A stretch of DNA of 64,000 bases from Aquimarina sp. AU58 (GCF_900312745.1 NZ_OMPD01000014.1:1054001-1118000), one strand, 5' to 3'. Shown: positions 26,924-36,914, counted from the first letter of the stretch. Notes: generated from the letters alone by a model not told the origin. Numbers and translations: made by a program.

Positions 26924-27874
26924 ATGACAGGTACCGTTTATAAATCTACAGGAAGTTGGTATACCGTAAAAACTAATAACGGAAAAGTATACGAATGCCG
27001 TATAAAAGGAAAGTTTAGGATTAAAGGTATCAAAAGTACCAATCCTGTGGCTGTAGGAGATCTTGTGGATTTTAAATTAGAAACTAATAACGATCAGGAA
27101 ACAGGAGTTATCGAATATATTCATGATAGGCATAATTATATTATAAGAAAATCTGTGAATCTGTCTAAACAGACACATATTATAGCCTCAAATGTAGATG
27201 TAGTCTTTTTATTAATAACATTAAATAACCCAACAACATTTACAACATTTATAGATCGATTTTTAGTTACTGCAGAAGCATATGGCATTAAAGCAGTTTT
27301 GCTTTTTAATAAAATAGATACCTATGATGAAGAGGAACTTTTGGAGATTAAATATTTGGCAGCGATATATAGAAAAATAGGATATGAATGTATAGGAATA
27401 TCTGCAAAAAATGGTAAAAATGTAGACAAAGTAAAAGCAATAATGAAAAATAAAGTAAGTATGTTTTCTGGTCATAGCGGGGTAGGGAAATCTACTTTAG
27501 TTAACACAATTGCACCCGGTTTGTCGTTAAAAACAGCCGAAATAAGTGATCAACATCAGCAAGGTTTGCATACCACTACTTTTGCAGAAATGTTTGATCT
27601 TAATTTTGATGCCAAGATTATCGATACGCCCGGGATAAAAGGTTTTGGAGTTGTTGATATGGATAAAGAAGAATTAGGAGATTATTTTCCCGAATTCTTT
27701 GAGCTAAAATCAGATTGCAAGTTTAATAACTGTTTACATATTAATGAACCAAAATGTGCTGTTAAAGAAGCATTAGATAACGAAGAAATTGCCTGGTCGA
27801 GATATAAGAGCTATTTGCAAATTCTTGAAGGAGAAGAAGAACACTACAGAAAAAATAATTACGACGACGAATAA
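26924..27874 (+). CDS. rsgA: Ribosome small-subunit-dependent GTPase A
   Basis: The 316-aa circularly permuted GTPase acts in late 30S assembly. An N-terminal OB domain (about 1-70) precedes the GTPase motifs in the permuted order NKID (G4), GHSGVGKSTL (G1) and DTPGIKGFG (G3). The C-terminal zinc finger Cys-x-Phe-x-x-Cys-x-His...Cys (CKFNNCLHINEPKC) is intact. ATG 26924 is chosen over GTG 26918. AATATTTGC at 26903-26911 is a near-consensus -7 box, which implies a very short mRNA leader. It is transcribed separately from the aromatic operon. Confidence 0.95.
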   Translation: MTGTVYKSTGSWYTVKTNNGKVYECRIKGKFRIKGIKSTNPVAVGDLVDFKLETNNDQETGVIEYIHDRHNYIIRKSVNLSKQTHIIASNVDVVFLLITLNNPTTFTTFIDRFLVTAEAYGIKAVLLFNKIDTYDEEELLEIKYLAAIYRKIGYECIGISAKNGKNVDKVKAIMKNKVSMFSGHSGVGKSTLVNTIAPGLSLKTAEISDQHQQGLHTTTFAEMFDLNFDAKIIDTPGIKGFGVVDMDKEELGDYFPEFFELKSDCKFNNCLHINEPKCAVKEALDNEEIAWSRYKSYLQILEGEEEHYRKNNYDDE

Positions 27875-28137
27875 TTTTTATAATCCACGGCAGCAAAATA
27901 GATTAAATTTCTAAGTTGTACTAAATCAGTTGATAAGAAAATAAAAAAAAAATTCTCAGTTCCGAAAAATGAAACTCAGACATTGTATACTTGTGCCATA
28001 AAGTTGTTAGTTAAAATGATTTTAGAATTATTTAATGTAATAATTGAATGGAAAACACGCAAACAAAACATGTTGTTCTATATCAAATAAATAGAGTAAT
28101 AAAAAATCTTTTGTTTTTTAAAATCAATAATAAATAA

Positions 28138-28590
28138 ATGAGGGCCGTAATTCAAAGAGTTTCTGAGGCATCGGTATGTGTCGAAGGCAAAATTATTTCA
28201 AATATAAATCAAGGATTACTTATTCTAATAGGAATAGAAGAAAAGGATTCGCAAGAGGATATAGATTGGTTATCAGGAAAAATATCTCGCCTTAGGATAT
28301 TTGGAGATGAAGCCGGTGTAATGAATAAAAGTGTATTGGATATAAATGGAGATGCTATAGTGGTAAGTCAATTTACACTACATGCCAGTATCAAAAAAGG
28401 TAATAGGCCCAGTTATATTAAAGCAGCCAAGCCAGAAATAGCTATCCCTCTTTATGAGAGTTTTGTACAACGATTAGAGTTGGATTTAGGAAAGAAAATA
28501 GGTACAGGTGTATTTGGAGCTGATATGAAAATATCACTACTTAATGATGGACCTGTTACTATAACTGTAGACACAAAAAACAAAGAATAA
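28138..28590 (+). CDS. dtd: D-aminoacyl-tRNA deacylase
   Basis: The 150-aa enzyme hydrolyses D-aminoacyl-tRNA, a proofreading step. Both family signatures are present: VSQFTLHA (the SQFTL motif) and NDGPVTI (the NxGPVT-type cross-subunit Gly-Pro motif). The length is standard. It is followed after 22 bp by the DUF3857 genes on the same strand. The 263-bp gap before it is AT-rich and I could not fix a promoter there. Confidence 0.95.
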   Translation: MRAVIQRVSEASVCVEGKIISNINQGLLILIGIEEKDSQEDIDWLSGKISRLRIFGDEAGVMNKSVLDINGDAIVVSQFTLHASIKKGNRPSYIKAAKPEIAIPLYESFVQRLELDLGKKIGTGVFGADMKISLLNDGPVTITVDTKNKE

Positions 28591-28612
28591 CCCACCCCCT
28601 AAAATAATTTTT

Positions 28613-30526
28613 ATGTTACAAAAAATACTGCTGGTTTCAGTTGTGCTTACCTTATTCTATGTTGAGCAAAACTCTGCTCAGGACGATCTAAGACTACAAG
28701 CTATACTCTTAGATTCTACACTTACTAAAAATGCTAATGCTATTGTAAGATCCGAGGAAGTTACTATTGAGATAAAATCAATAAATTCTGTTGTTGTAAA
28801 AACCAAAAGAATTGTTACCGTACTTAATAAATATGGAGATGGATATGCTGATTGCTGTGAATATTACGATCCGAATAGGAAAATAAAAAAACTAGAAGCT
28901 ATAGTTTATGATTCTTTTGGTAAGGAGGTTAAAAAATACAAAAAGAAAGACTTTAAAGATAGAAGTGTTAGCGATAATTCTTCATTGGTAAGAGATGATA
29001 GAATAAAATATTTTGAATATACACCATTGAACTATCCTTATACACTTGCTTTTGAAAGTGAGGTAGAAAACTCAACAACAGCATTTATAAAATATTGGAA
29101 ACCTATTTTGGCATATAGATTAAGTGTTGAGAAATCAATATATAAAATTTTAAACCCTTCAAAAATCTCGATTAGATATAGAGAAACAAATTTGGAGGAG
29201 TATTCAGTCGAAACTAATAAGAGTAATTTGGAAACTACCTATAAAGTTTTCAATATTCCTGCAAAATTACCAGAAGTATGCAGTCTTCCTCTTAATGATA
29301 TGATCCCAATGGTAAAAGTGGCATTAAACGAATTTTCATTAAAAGGGGTGAAAGGTTTTGCTAAAGATTGGAAGTCTATGGGGAAATGGCAATATGAAAA
29401 TTTGGTTTCTGGTCGGGATAAATTATCTGAAACTACTATTGAGAAAGTTACTGAGCTAGTTTCGGATGCTACTACAACTAAAGAAAAAGCAAAACGTATT
29501 TATAATTATGTTCAAAATAAAACACGTTATATAGGTATACAATTAGGTATAGGAGGTTGGATGCCTATGTTGGCAGAAGATGTAGATCGATTAGGATATG
29601 GAGATTGTAAAGCGTTAACCAATTATACAAAAGCTTTATTAGGTAGTCAGGGTGTAAAATCCTATTACACTGTGGTTTATGCGAATGAAAGAAGAGATAT
29701 TGACTCAGAATTTGCATCAATGCAAGGAAATCATGTGATCCTTAATATACCAGACGAGGAAGAGGATCTCTGGCTCGAATGTACCAACCAGACCACCCCG
29801 TTTAATTTTATAGGTGATTTTACTGATAATAGAGATGTGCTGGTAATTACTCCCGAAGGGGGAACCATTAAAAGAACTAAGAAATACGAACCTGAAGAAA
29901 ATATACTTCATACTACGGCTACAGTTAATCTTGAAGTAGATAGATCCATGTCTGCAACTGTAAAAAGAGTATCGCAGGGGCTTGAATATGACTGGAATTA
30001 TAACATCCAGTTCGAAACACCAAAAGATCAAAAATTATATTATAAAGAATTTTGGGGATATATCAATAATCTGGAAATCGGTAAAATAAATCTTAATGAT
30101 AATAAAGACGATATCAAATTTAAAGAAGATATAGAAATCTCTTGTGTTTCTTATGCCAAAAAAGTAGGAAACCGTTTATTAATATCTCCTAATCTTTTTA
30201 GTCGAGATCAGATTAATCTACCTAAATATGATACCAGAAAAACCCCTTTGGTAATATCAAGAGGATATGTAAATACAGATGAGTACATCATTAATTTACC
30301 TGATGGATATATGGTAGGAAATTTACCCGAAAAAAAATCTATTGAAACCGTGTTTGGTAGTTATAGCTATGAACTCGAAAAGATTGATGATAAGCAACTT
30401 AAATTCAGACGATTTTTGAAAATCATTGATGGGACATTTCCGAAAGAAAAATATGAGGAATACAGAAAGTTTAGATCCGAAATTAAGAAAATAGATAAAT
30501 CAAGAATAGCATTAAAACAACAATAA
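28613..30526 (+). CDS. Secreted DUF3857/transglutaminase-like protein with intact Cys-His
   Basis: The 637-aa protein has a signal peptide ending near NSAQ (about residue 22). An N-terminal DUF3857 beta-domain (about 50-230) is followed by a transglutaminase-like core (about 265-400) and a C-terminal beta region. The core retains Cys332 in YGDCKALT and His374 in GNHVIL, so it could be catalytically active as a periplasmic or surface protease/transglutaminase. The substrate is unknown. It forms a pair with the next gene (12 bp apart), whose product has the same layout but has lost these residues. Confidence 0.85.
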   Translation: MLQKILLVSVVLTLFYVEQNSAQDDLRLQAILLDSTLTKNANAIVRSEEVTIEIKSINSVVVKTKRIVTVLNKYGDGYADCCEYYDPNRKIKKLEAIVYDSFGKEVKKYKKKDFKDRSVSDNSSLVRDDRIKYFEYTPLNYPYTLAFESEVENSTTAFIKYWKPILAYRLSVEKSIYKILNPSKISIRYRETNLEEYSVETNKSNLETTYKVFNIPAKLPEVCSLPLNDMIPMVKVALNEFSLKGVKGFAKDWKSMGKWQYENLVSGRDKLSETTIEKVTELVSDATTTKEKAKRIYNYVQNKTRYIGIQLGIGGWMPMLAEDVDRLGYGDCKALTNYTKALLGSQGVKSYYTVVYANERRDIDSEFASMQGNHVILNIPDEEEDLWLECTNQTTPFNFIGDFTDNRDVLVITPEGGTIKRTKKYEPEENILHTTATVNLEVDRSMSATVKRVSQGLEYDWNYNIQFETPKDQKLYYKEFWGYINNLEIGKINLNDNKDDIKFKEDIEISCVSYAKKVGNRLLISPNLFSRDQINLPKYDTRKTPLVISRGYVNTDEYIINLPDGYMVGNLPEKKSIETVFGSYSYELEKIDDKQLKFRRFLKIIDGTFPKEKYEEYRKFRSEIKKIDKSRIALKQQ

Positions 30527-30538
30527 ATAACCATCTCA

Positions 30539-32569
30539 ATGAAAAATATAAATACAGTACTACTTGGTTTCGTTTTTATAATTTCTGCCAGCAGTTTTGC
30601 ACAGGAATATAAATTTGGAAAAGTATCAAAAGAAGAACTCTTAGAGACAGTATATGATAAGGACAGTTCAGCAAATGCTGCCGTTCTTTATGAAAAGAAA
30701 CATATACACATAAGCTATAATCAATCTCATGGTTTTCAGTTGATTACCGAGGTGTATAAAAGAATAAAGTTGTATAAAAAAGATGGATTTGATTATGCAA
30801 CAGATGAGGTATTTTTGTATCGTAAAAATGGCGAAGATGAAAAAATAGTAAATTTAAAAGGGGTTACATACGGTTTGGTGAATAATAAAATTGTAGAAAC
30901 CAAACTTAAAAAGGATGGAATTTTTAAAAATGAGCATTCTAAATATTACGATCAAGTAAAATTTACAATGCCTGCTTTACAAGAAGGTTCGGTAATTGAG
31001 TATAAATATAAGATCATTTCGCCATTCGTATACAATATAGATAGAGTCTACCTGCAATATGAAATACCAATTAAAAAACTAGACGTAGTAGTCGAGTCTC
31101 CAGAATATTTTATATTCAAAAAGTTTACATCCGGGTATCTTCCAATTGATGTTAAAGAGTCAAACTATAACGGTAAGATCATGTTAACATCTAAAACCAG
31201 AACAGGCGGAGGAAGTTTAACAAGTGGCCCGATAAGATCAAATTTTTCAACCAATGGTGTTGATTTTAAAGTTATTAAAAACACCATTAGTTCTACCAAT
31301 ATTTCTGCTTTTAAAATAGAGCCGTTTTCCGGAAATGTGAAAAATTATATTTCGAGTATAAGCTATGAATTATCTAGTGTTAATTGGCCAAATACACCTG
31401 TTAAATACTATTCTACAACCTGGGAAGATGTTACAAAAACAATTTATAAAAGTGGTAATTTTGGTGAAGAATTAAAAAAGAAAAGTTACTATGAAGAAGA
31501 TTTAAAAGCTGTAGTGTCGCGTTCAGAAAATCAGACAACCAAGATGATGAAAGTATTTGATTATGTGAAAAAAAGAATGCGATGGAATGATACATATGCC
31601 GTGGGTACAAGTGTGGGAGTCAAAAAAGCATATAAAGAAAAGACAGGTAATTCTGCAGAAATTAACCTAATGCTTACTTCTATGTTATCACATGTTGGTC
31701 TGGATGCTAATCCTGTATTAGTAAGTGCAAGTAACAGAGTTATTGCCCTGTTTCCTACAGTAAATGGGTTTAATTATGTAGTATCCAGAGTAAAATTAGC
31801 CGATGGTAGTCATGTTTACCTGGATGCTACAGATAGGTATGCTTTACCAAATGTTTTACCAGATCGGGTAATTCGCGGATTTGGGAGAGTAATTTCTAAA
31901 AATGGGACTTCGCAAAGAGTAGATTTTAGACCAAAAAGACCTTCTTTAAAAAGATATAGTGCACAATGTCAAATTGATAAAGATGGAGCTGTAAAAGGTA
32001 AGTTTAACGTTCGCCATATGGATTATTTTGCGCATGATTTTAGAATAGAAAATGGAGCAAAAGATGATGAAAGTAAAGTAAAGCGTTTTAAAAAAAGGTT
32101 TGACTTGGATGAAATTGAAGAATATACTGTTAAAGGTATAAATGAAGCCGGGAAAGGAGTTAGTGAAAGCTTTAATTTTATATCTTACGACCAGGTAGAA
32201 TCTATAGAAAATGAGATGTATTTTTCTCCGTTGTTATTTTTAAGAGATAAAGAAAATGTATTCAAATCTAGCAATAGAGAATACCCAATAGATTTTGGTT
32301 ATGGGTTTACCAATGCCTATATGTTAAGTATAAAAATTCCCGAGGGATATGAAGTAGCCGAACTTCCAAAATCGAGAGCTTTTAAAATGCCAGAAAATAT
32401 AGGGGCTTTTTCATTTAGGTCAAATATAGCCAATGGGATGATACAAATTGTTGTTAATGAAACTGTTAATGTTGCTTTTCTTTCTTCTAACTATTATTTG
32501 GCATTAAAGGAGTTTTATAATCAAATTATTGAAAAAGAAAATGAACAGGTTGTTCTTAAAAAAATATAA
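30539..32569 (+). CDS. Secreted DUF3857/transglutaminase-like protein, catalytic residues lost
   Basis: The 676-aa paralogue-like partner has the signal MKNINTVLLGFVFIISASSFAQ. A DUF3857 region is followed by a transglutaminase-like core in which the usual Gly-Asp-Cys is GNS (Ser372, followed by AEINLML) and the usual His position reads Asn412 (GFNYVV). The third conserved segment, VYLDATD, is kept. It therefore looks like a pseudoenzyme that may bind the same substrate or regulate its neighbour. Two bases separate its stop from the MazG-like gene, so at least these genes are co-transcribed. Confidence 0.83.
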   Translation: MKNINTVLLGFVFIISASSFAQEYKFGKVSKEELLETVYDKDSSANAAVLYEKKHIHISYNQSHGFQLITEVYKRIKLYKKDGFDYATDEVFLYRKNGEDEKIVNLKGVTYGLVNNKIVETKLKKDGIFKNEHSKYYDQVKFTMPALQEGSVIEYKYKIISPFVYNIDRVYLQYEIPIKKLDVVVESPEYFIFKKFTSGYLPIDVKESNYNGKIMLTSKTRTGGGSLTSGPIRSNFSTNGVDFKVIKNTISSTNISAFKIEPFSGNVKNYISSISYELSSVNWPNTPVKYYSTTWEDVTKTIYKSGNFGEELKKKSYYEEDLKAVVSRSENQTTKMMKVFDYVKKRMRWNDTYAVGTSVGVKKAYKEKTGNSAEINLMLTSMLSHVGLDANPVLVSASNRVIALFPTVNGFNYVVSRVKLADGSHVYLDATDRYALPNVLPDRVIRGFGRVISKNGTSQRVDFRPKRPSLKRYSAQCQIDKDGAVKGKFNVRHMDYFAHDFRIENGAKDDESKVKRFKKRFDLDEIEEYTVKGINEAGKGVSESFNFISYDQVESIENEMYFSPLLFLRDKENVFKSSNREYPIDFGYGFTNAYMLSIKIPEGYEVAELPKSRAFKMPENIGAFSFRSNIANGMIQIVVNETVNVAFLSSNYYLALKEFYNQIIEKENEQVVLKKI

Positions 32570-32571
32570 TA

Positions 32572-32898
32572 ATGAATATTAAAAATGCACAGGAGGCCGT
32601 AGATAACTGGATCAAAAATCATGGAGTGCGGTATTTTAATGAATTAACCAATATGGCGCAGCTTACCGAAGAAGTAGGGGAAGTTGCCAGAATTATAGCG
32701 CGACGTTATGGTGAACAAAGTGAAAAAGAGAGTGATAAAAATAAAGATCTAGGAGAAGAATTAGCCGATGTTTTGTTTGTGGTATTATGTCTGGCTAATC
32801 AAACAGGAATTAATCTTCAGGAAGCTTTTGATAAAAAGCTGGATATTAAAACAAAAAGAGACCACGATCGTCATCATAACAACAAAAAATTAAAATAA
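32572..32898 (+). CDS. MazG-like nucleotide pyrophosphohydrolase
   Basis: The 108-aa all-alpha NTP pyrophosphohydrolase shows the metal-binding E-x-x-E...E-x-x-D pattern: LTEEVGEVARII and LGEELADVLFV. It probably hydrolyses non-canonical or excess (d)NTPs to the monophosphates. Single-domain MazG-like proteins of this size are common in Flavobacteriaceae. The stop overlaps the next start by one base (TAATG). Confidence 0.88.
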   Translation: MNIKNAQEAVDNWIKNHGVRYFNELTNMAQLTEEVGEVARIIARRYGEQSEKESDKNKDLGEELADVLFVVLCLANQTGINLQEAFDKKLDIKTKRDHDRHHNNKKLK

Positions 32899-33152
32899 TG
32901 TTTACATCAATTCTTTCGTCAAAAAAGTACTGGTTCTCTGTATGCTTTATAGGATTTGGCTTTATAATTATTTTTAGTGTTATTGAGTATTTCATGCAAT
33001 ACAGCAGTTCTACTTGGAGTACTTTTATTGAAGAAAGAATCAATCATCAACAATGGATTAGATATATGATATCTCGAATAGTAGGAGGATTAATATATGG
33101 GATGATCATGGGATATTATTTTGAATTAAGAAAAAGGAAATCAAATCGATAA
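32898..33152 (+). CDS. Small membrane protein, 84 aa
   Basis: I recognise no family. Two hydrophobic segments (about 12-32 and 58-76) are separated by a polar loop, and a basic tail (ELRKRKSNR) suggests both ends are inside. It is coupled by overlap to the MazG-like gene and lies one base before aroA, so it is a real member of the operon despite its size. Confidence 0.7.
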   Translation: MFTSILSSKKYWFSVCFIGFGFIIIFSVIEYFMQYSSSTWSTFIEERINHQQWIRYMISRIVGGLIYGMIMGYYFELRKRKSNR

Positions 33153-33153
33153 A

Positions 33154-34380
33154 ATGAATTTGAAACTAGAACACATACCCAATATAGAAGGTAATACGCT
33201 ACAAATTACGGGATCAAAAAGCGAAACAAATAGATTGCTAATACTCCAGGCATTATACCCTAATATAAGTATCGAAAATGTATCCAATAGTGATGATTCT
33301 GAGTTAATGCAAAAAGCATTGAAGAGTGATGAAATTACTGTAGATATTCATCATGCAGGTACAGCAATGCGTTTTCTTACAGCATATTTTGCTGTTAAAT
33401 ACGGTAGAGAGACTGTGCTCACAGGAAGTAAAAGAATGAAAGAAAGGCCAATTAAAATATTGGTCGAAGCATTAGAACAATTAGGATGTGAGATTAGTTA
33501 TGAAAACGAACATGGGTACCCTCCAATACGTATTCAAGGAAAGCGACCCGAAACAAATTCTGTCTCTTTGCAAGCAAATGTGAGTAGTCAGTATATTTCG
33601 GCATTAATGTTAATTGCTCCTTCATTACCTAATGGGTTAGAAATTGTATTAGAAGGAAAAATAACCTCTGTGCCTTATATTAATATGACATTAAGTTTGT
33701 TAAGTGATGCTGGTATTAAAGGTGTTTTTAAAAACAATAAAATTACTATTAACCCTTGTGACAAAATTTCTCCAAAAAATATTGTAGTAGAATCAGATTG
33801 GAGTTCTGCTTCTTATTTTTATAGTATTGTTGCGCTTTCTGATAATACATCTGTCACTATTGGAAGTTATAAAAAGAAAAGCTATCAGGGAGATGCTAAA
33901 CTTGCAGAAATATACAAAAGCCTGGGAGTAGAAACTACTTTTGATCAAAATACAATTACCTTAAAAAAGGTATCGGGTAAACTTAAGAAACTTGAAGATG
34001 GATTAGATTTATCTAATTCTCCTGATATTGCTCAAACAATTGCTGTAACTTGTTTTGGATTAGGTATTGGATGCTATCTCACTGGATTACACACATTAAA
34101 AATAAAAGAAACAGATCGTCTTGAAGCTTTAAAAAATGAAATCGAAAAATTAGGAGGGCAAGTTCATATTACCGAGAATTCTCTTCGTTTAGAGCCTTCG
34201 GGATCCATAAAAAAAGATGTAACTATAGCAACATATCATGATCATCGTATGGCTATGGCATTTGCGCCTCTTGCGCTTAAAACATCATTATATGTCGAAG
34301 ATGCTAATGTTGTTTCTAAATCCTATCCCGATTTTTGGTTAGATTTAAAGAAATTAGGGTTTAAAATTTCAGAAGTGTAA
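33154..34380 (+). CDS. aroA: 5-enolpyruvylshikimate-3-phosphate synthase
   Basis: The 408-aa two-domain enzyme is the sixth step of the shikimate pathway. Visible signatures are ITGSKSETNR (substrate loop), HAGTAMRFLTAYF (PEP loop), KETDRLEALKNE and DHRMAMAFAPLAL. The usual NAGT is HHAGT, a known kind of variation. It is the last gene of the dtd-to-aroA run, away from the pheA operon, so the attenuator does not control it. Confidence 0.95.
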   Translation: MNLKLEHIPNIEGNTLQITGSKSETNRLLILQALYPNISIENVSNSDDSELMQKALKSDEITVDIHHAGTAMRFLTAYFAVKYGRETVLTGSKRMKERPIKILVEALEQLGCEISYENEHGYPPIRIQGKRPETNSVSLQANVSSQYISALMLIAPSLPNGLEIVLEGKITSVPYINMTLSLLSDAGIKGVFKNNKITINPCDKISPKNIVVESDWSSASYFYSIVALSDNTSVTIGSYKKKSYQGDAKLAEIYKSLGVETTFDQNTITLKKVSGKLKKLEDGLDLSNSPDIAQTIAVTCFGLGIGCYLTGLHTLKIKETDRLEALKNEIEKLGGQVHITENSLRLEPSGSIKKDVTIATYHDHRMAMAFAPLALKTSLYVEDANVVSKSYPDFWLDLKKLGFKISEV

Positions 34381-34475
34381 AGAGAGCTATAGCAGGATAG
34401 TTGATGCTAATTTAGATATTTTGAAGGTGATTTTTATGTGATAGTACCTCTGTTATGTAAATATATCCTAATTTA

Positions 34476-34508
34476 CTTGACAACCCCTATTGCAAGATTG
34501 TATATTTG
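34476..34508 (+). promoter_or_regulatory. Promoter of queA
   Basis: CTTG (34476-34479), a 21-nt spacer and TATATTTG (34501-34508) closely match the Bacteroidota consensus. The leader to the ATG at 34531 would be about 15 nt. Confidence 0.6.
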
Positions 34509-34530
34509 CACCTTCAAAAAATAAATACGA

Positions 34531-35580
34531 ATGAAGCTATCACATTTCAATTTCAATCTTCCACAAGATTTATTGGCTGAGTATCCAGCTGAAAACAGAG
34601 ATGAATCTCGCCTAATGGTTCTTAATAGAAAGGATCAAACCATAGAGCATAAACAGTTTAAAGATCTTATAGATTATTTTGAACCAAATGATGTGATGGT
34701 TGTTAATAATACTAAAGTTTTTCCTGCTAGATTGTACGGTAATAAAGAAAAGACAGGAGCTAGAATTGAAGTATTCTTATTACGTGAATTAAATTCTGAA
34801 ACAAGACTTTGGGATGTACTTGTTGATCCAGCTAGAAAAATACGTATTGGTAATAAGCTGTATTTTGGAGATGATGAAAGTTTAGTGGCAGAAGTAATAG
34901 ATAATACAACATCTAGAGGACGTACATTACGTTTTTTGTATGACGGTTCCTATGATGAATTTAGACAAAAACTTAACGACCTAGGGGAGACACCTTTACC
35001 TAAGTATATTAAGAGAGATGCAGAACCAGAAGATGAAGAAAGATATCAAACTATATATGCTAAAAATGAAGGCGCTGTTGCTGCTCCAACTGCAGGACTC
35101 CATTTTTCTAAGCATTTAATGAAAAGACTAGAAATCAAAGGAGTTGATTTTGCAGAAATCACATTGCATGTAGGCTTAGGAACATTTAACCCCGTTGAGG
35201 TTGAAGATTTATCTAAACATAAGATGGATAGTGAAGAAGCTTATGTTACTGCTAATGCTGCTAATACGATTAATAACGGGATAACAAATAAAAGAAGGAT
35301 TTGTGCTGTCGGAACCACAGTAATGAGAGCTCTTGAAAGTTCGGTATCATCAGAGAGAACTTTAAACGAGTTTAGAGGATGGACTAATAAATTTATTTTT
35401 CCTCCTTATGATTTTAGTATTGCAAATTGTATGATTACGAATTTTCATACGCCTAAATCTACTTTATTAATGATGGTATCTGCATTTGCAGGACATGATT
35501 TTATTAAAGAAGCATATGAAGAAGCGGTAAAAGAAAAATATAAATTTTATTCTTATGGTGATGCTATGCTAATTATCTAA
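34531..35580 (+). CDS. queA: S-adenosylmethionine:tRNA ribosyltransferase-isomerase
   Basis: The 349-aa enzyme adds the cyclopentene precursor to preQ1-tRNA in queuosine synthesis. Typical segments are [36 protein letters not shown], the [13 protein letters not shown] block, [11 protein letters not shown], and [19 protein letters not shown] near the end. Full length, no breaks. It is transcribed alone from its own promoter and closed by a strong terminator. Confidence 0.96.
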   Translation: MKLSHFNFNLPQDLLAEYPAENRDESRLMVLNRKDQTIEHKQFKDLIDYFEPNDVMVVNNTKVFPARLYGNKEKTGARIEVFLLRELNSETRLWDVLVDPARKIRIGNKLYFGDDESLVAEVIDNTTSRGRTLRFLYDGSYDEFRQKLNDLGETPLPKYIKRDAEPEDEERYQTIYAKNEGAVAAPTAGLHFSKHLMKRLEIKGVDFAEITLHVGLGTFNPVEVEDLSKHKMDSEEAYVTANAANTINNGITNKRRICAVGTTVMRALESSVSSERTLNEFRGWTNKFIFPPYDFSIANCMITNFHTPKSTLLMMVSAFAGHDFIKEAYEEAVKEKYKFYSYGDAMLII

Positions 35581-35600
35581 AAATAAAAATGAATATTATT

Positions 35601-35638
35601 AAAACCCTACTAAACCCTAAATTTGGTAGGGTTTTTTT
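35601..35638 (+). terminator. Rho-independent terminator after queA
   Basis: AAAACCCTAC pairs with GTAGGGTTTT (35626-35635) around a 15-nt loop, followed by T residues to 35638. Confidence 0.85.
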
Positions 35639-35809
35639 GTATGTTTCTAGAAATTAGTTCGTTAAATTGCATTTTTTGCAAAAAAAGTGCTATTTTCGAG
35701 GCCTTAAAAAATTATGGTAAAACCGTAATTGCTTTTAAGTGCCAAAAAACGGTTAATATCGGTTTTTGTCGAAAAACATGCTAGATGAGGCTTATAAACG
35801 TACTTTTTA

Positions 35810-35817
35810 TAAATTTG
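35810..35817 (+). promoter_or_regulatory. Promoter -7 box of the chalcone-isomerase-like/DUF2147 gene
   Basis: TAAATTTG is a perfect TAnnTTTG match, 55 bp ahead of the ATG at 35873. No TTTG is seen at -33. Confidence 0.4.
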
Positions 35818-35872
35818 TACCGTTTTTTTTGTATGTTCCAATTATAAAAAAAGAACTAAACCTAATTATAGA

Positions 35873-36796
35873 ATGAAAAGAGTAATTTATTACGTAGCAT
35901 TTTTTAGTACTGTTTTTTCTTATGCTCAAACCAAGGTCGGTAACATTGGCTTTAACGATGTTGATGTTTTTGATGAATCAGAGTTAATGCTCAATGGTGC
36001 TGGATCTACAGAAAAGTTATATGCAATGGCATTATATTTAGACTTTGAGGTAGATGGTGTAGAGGATGGGGTAATGGTAGCAGAAAAAGATGTTACTATG
36101 GCTATTACAATTAAAATTATTTCTTCAATTACCGATAGTGAGTTCAAGAATATTATAAGAAATGGTTTAGAAAGAGCTACAGATGGTAATAGCTACTTGT
36201 TAGAAAATCAAATTCGAGATTTTCTTAATCTTCTTCCAAATGAGATAGATAAATTTGATATTTATAAAATTTTGTATGTCAAAGGAGGGAAATTAACTCT
36301 TTATAAGAACAAAGAATTACTAGGAACAATAAATAGTAAAGAGTTTAAAAAAGCCTTATTTAAAATTTGGTTAGGAGAAAACCCTGTTGATGAACATTTA
36401 AAAGAAGACTTACTTGCATCTTATGAACCTAACCCCATATTAGGAAGATGGAAAACATATGATAAAAAAACAGGTGTAGCTATTAGTATTGTTCAATTAT
36501 ATATTATAGAAAATAAAGTGTATGGAACAATACAAAGAATGATGCGTATATCAGAAAGAGATGCAATCTGTTATGAATGTGAAGGTGCAGACAAAAATCA
36601 AAATGTAGAAGGATTAGTAATTCTAAAAGGATTAAGATTAAAAGGAGATAGGTATGTAAATGGAAAATTTACAGATATAAAAAACGGTAGAGTTTCAGAA
36701 TGCCAAATATGGATTGATGAGGACAAACCAAATATACTTAAGGTGAAGTATAAAGGAGGAGGAGGAGTCCATGAATGGAGAAGAATTAAAAAATAA
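35873..36796 (+). CDS. Secreted chalcone-isomerase-like / DUF2147 fusion protein
   Basis: The 307-aa protein has a signal peptide (VIYYVAFFSTVFSYAQ). Residues about 20-185 resemble the bacterial chalcone-isomerase-like fold (LNGAGSTEKLYAMALYLD, a LLENQIRDFLNLLPNEIDKFD helix, then IWLGENPVDEHLKEDLL), which in bacteria is non-enzymatic or of unknown function. Residues about 190-307 resemble DUF2147 (ILGRWKTYDKKTGVAISIVQLY, then YEWRRI-like end), a lipocalin-like domain. The two are usually separate proteins. A periplasmic or outer-membrane role in handling lipids is possible by fold only. It has its own promoter and terminator. Confidence 0.7.
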   Translation: MKRVIYYVAFFSTVFSYAQTKVGNIGFNDVDVFDESELMLNGAGSTEKLYAMALYLDFEVDGVEDGVMVAEKDVTMAITIKIISSITDSEFKNIIRNGLERATDGNSYLLENQIRDFLNLLPNEIDKFDIYKILYVKGGKLTLYKNKELLGTINSKEFKKALFKIWLGENPVDEHLKEDLLASYEPNPILGRWKTYDKKTGVAISIVQLYIIENKVYGTIQRMMRISERDAICYECEGADKNQNVEGLVILKGLRLKGDRYVNGKFTDIKNGRVSECQIWIDEDKPNILKVKYKGGGGVHEWRRIKK

Positions 36797-36814
36797 GATG
36801 ATCTAAAATAACAC

Positions 36815-36847
36815 TAAAAAACCCTGGATACTTCTCCAGGGTTTTTT
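36815..36847 (+). terminator. Rho-independent terminator
   Basis: AAAAAACCCTGGA and TCCAGGG(G)TTTTTT form a stem with one bulged G and a short loop. It ends the fusion gene transcript before rlmN. Confidence 0.8.
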
Positions 36848-36898
36848 GATCGCTATAATAAAGAAAGAAGATCTATGTTACAGTACCATTTATCTTTA

Positions 36899-36906
36899 TA
36901 CTTTTG
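36899..36906 (+). promoter_or_regulatory. Promoter -7 box of rlmN
   Basis: TACTTTTG is a perfect TAnnTTTG box ending only eight bases before the ATG at 36915, implying a leader of a few nucleotides. Confidence 0.45.
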
Positions 36907-36914
36907 CAGAAGTT

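Noticed and set aside
35660..35700. Palindrome TTTTTTGCAAAAAA in the gap before the DUF2147 fusion gene
   Set aside because: It is a low-complexity A/T tract of a kind expected by chance in this base composition; no second copy or gene link was seen.
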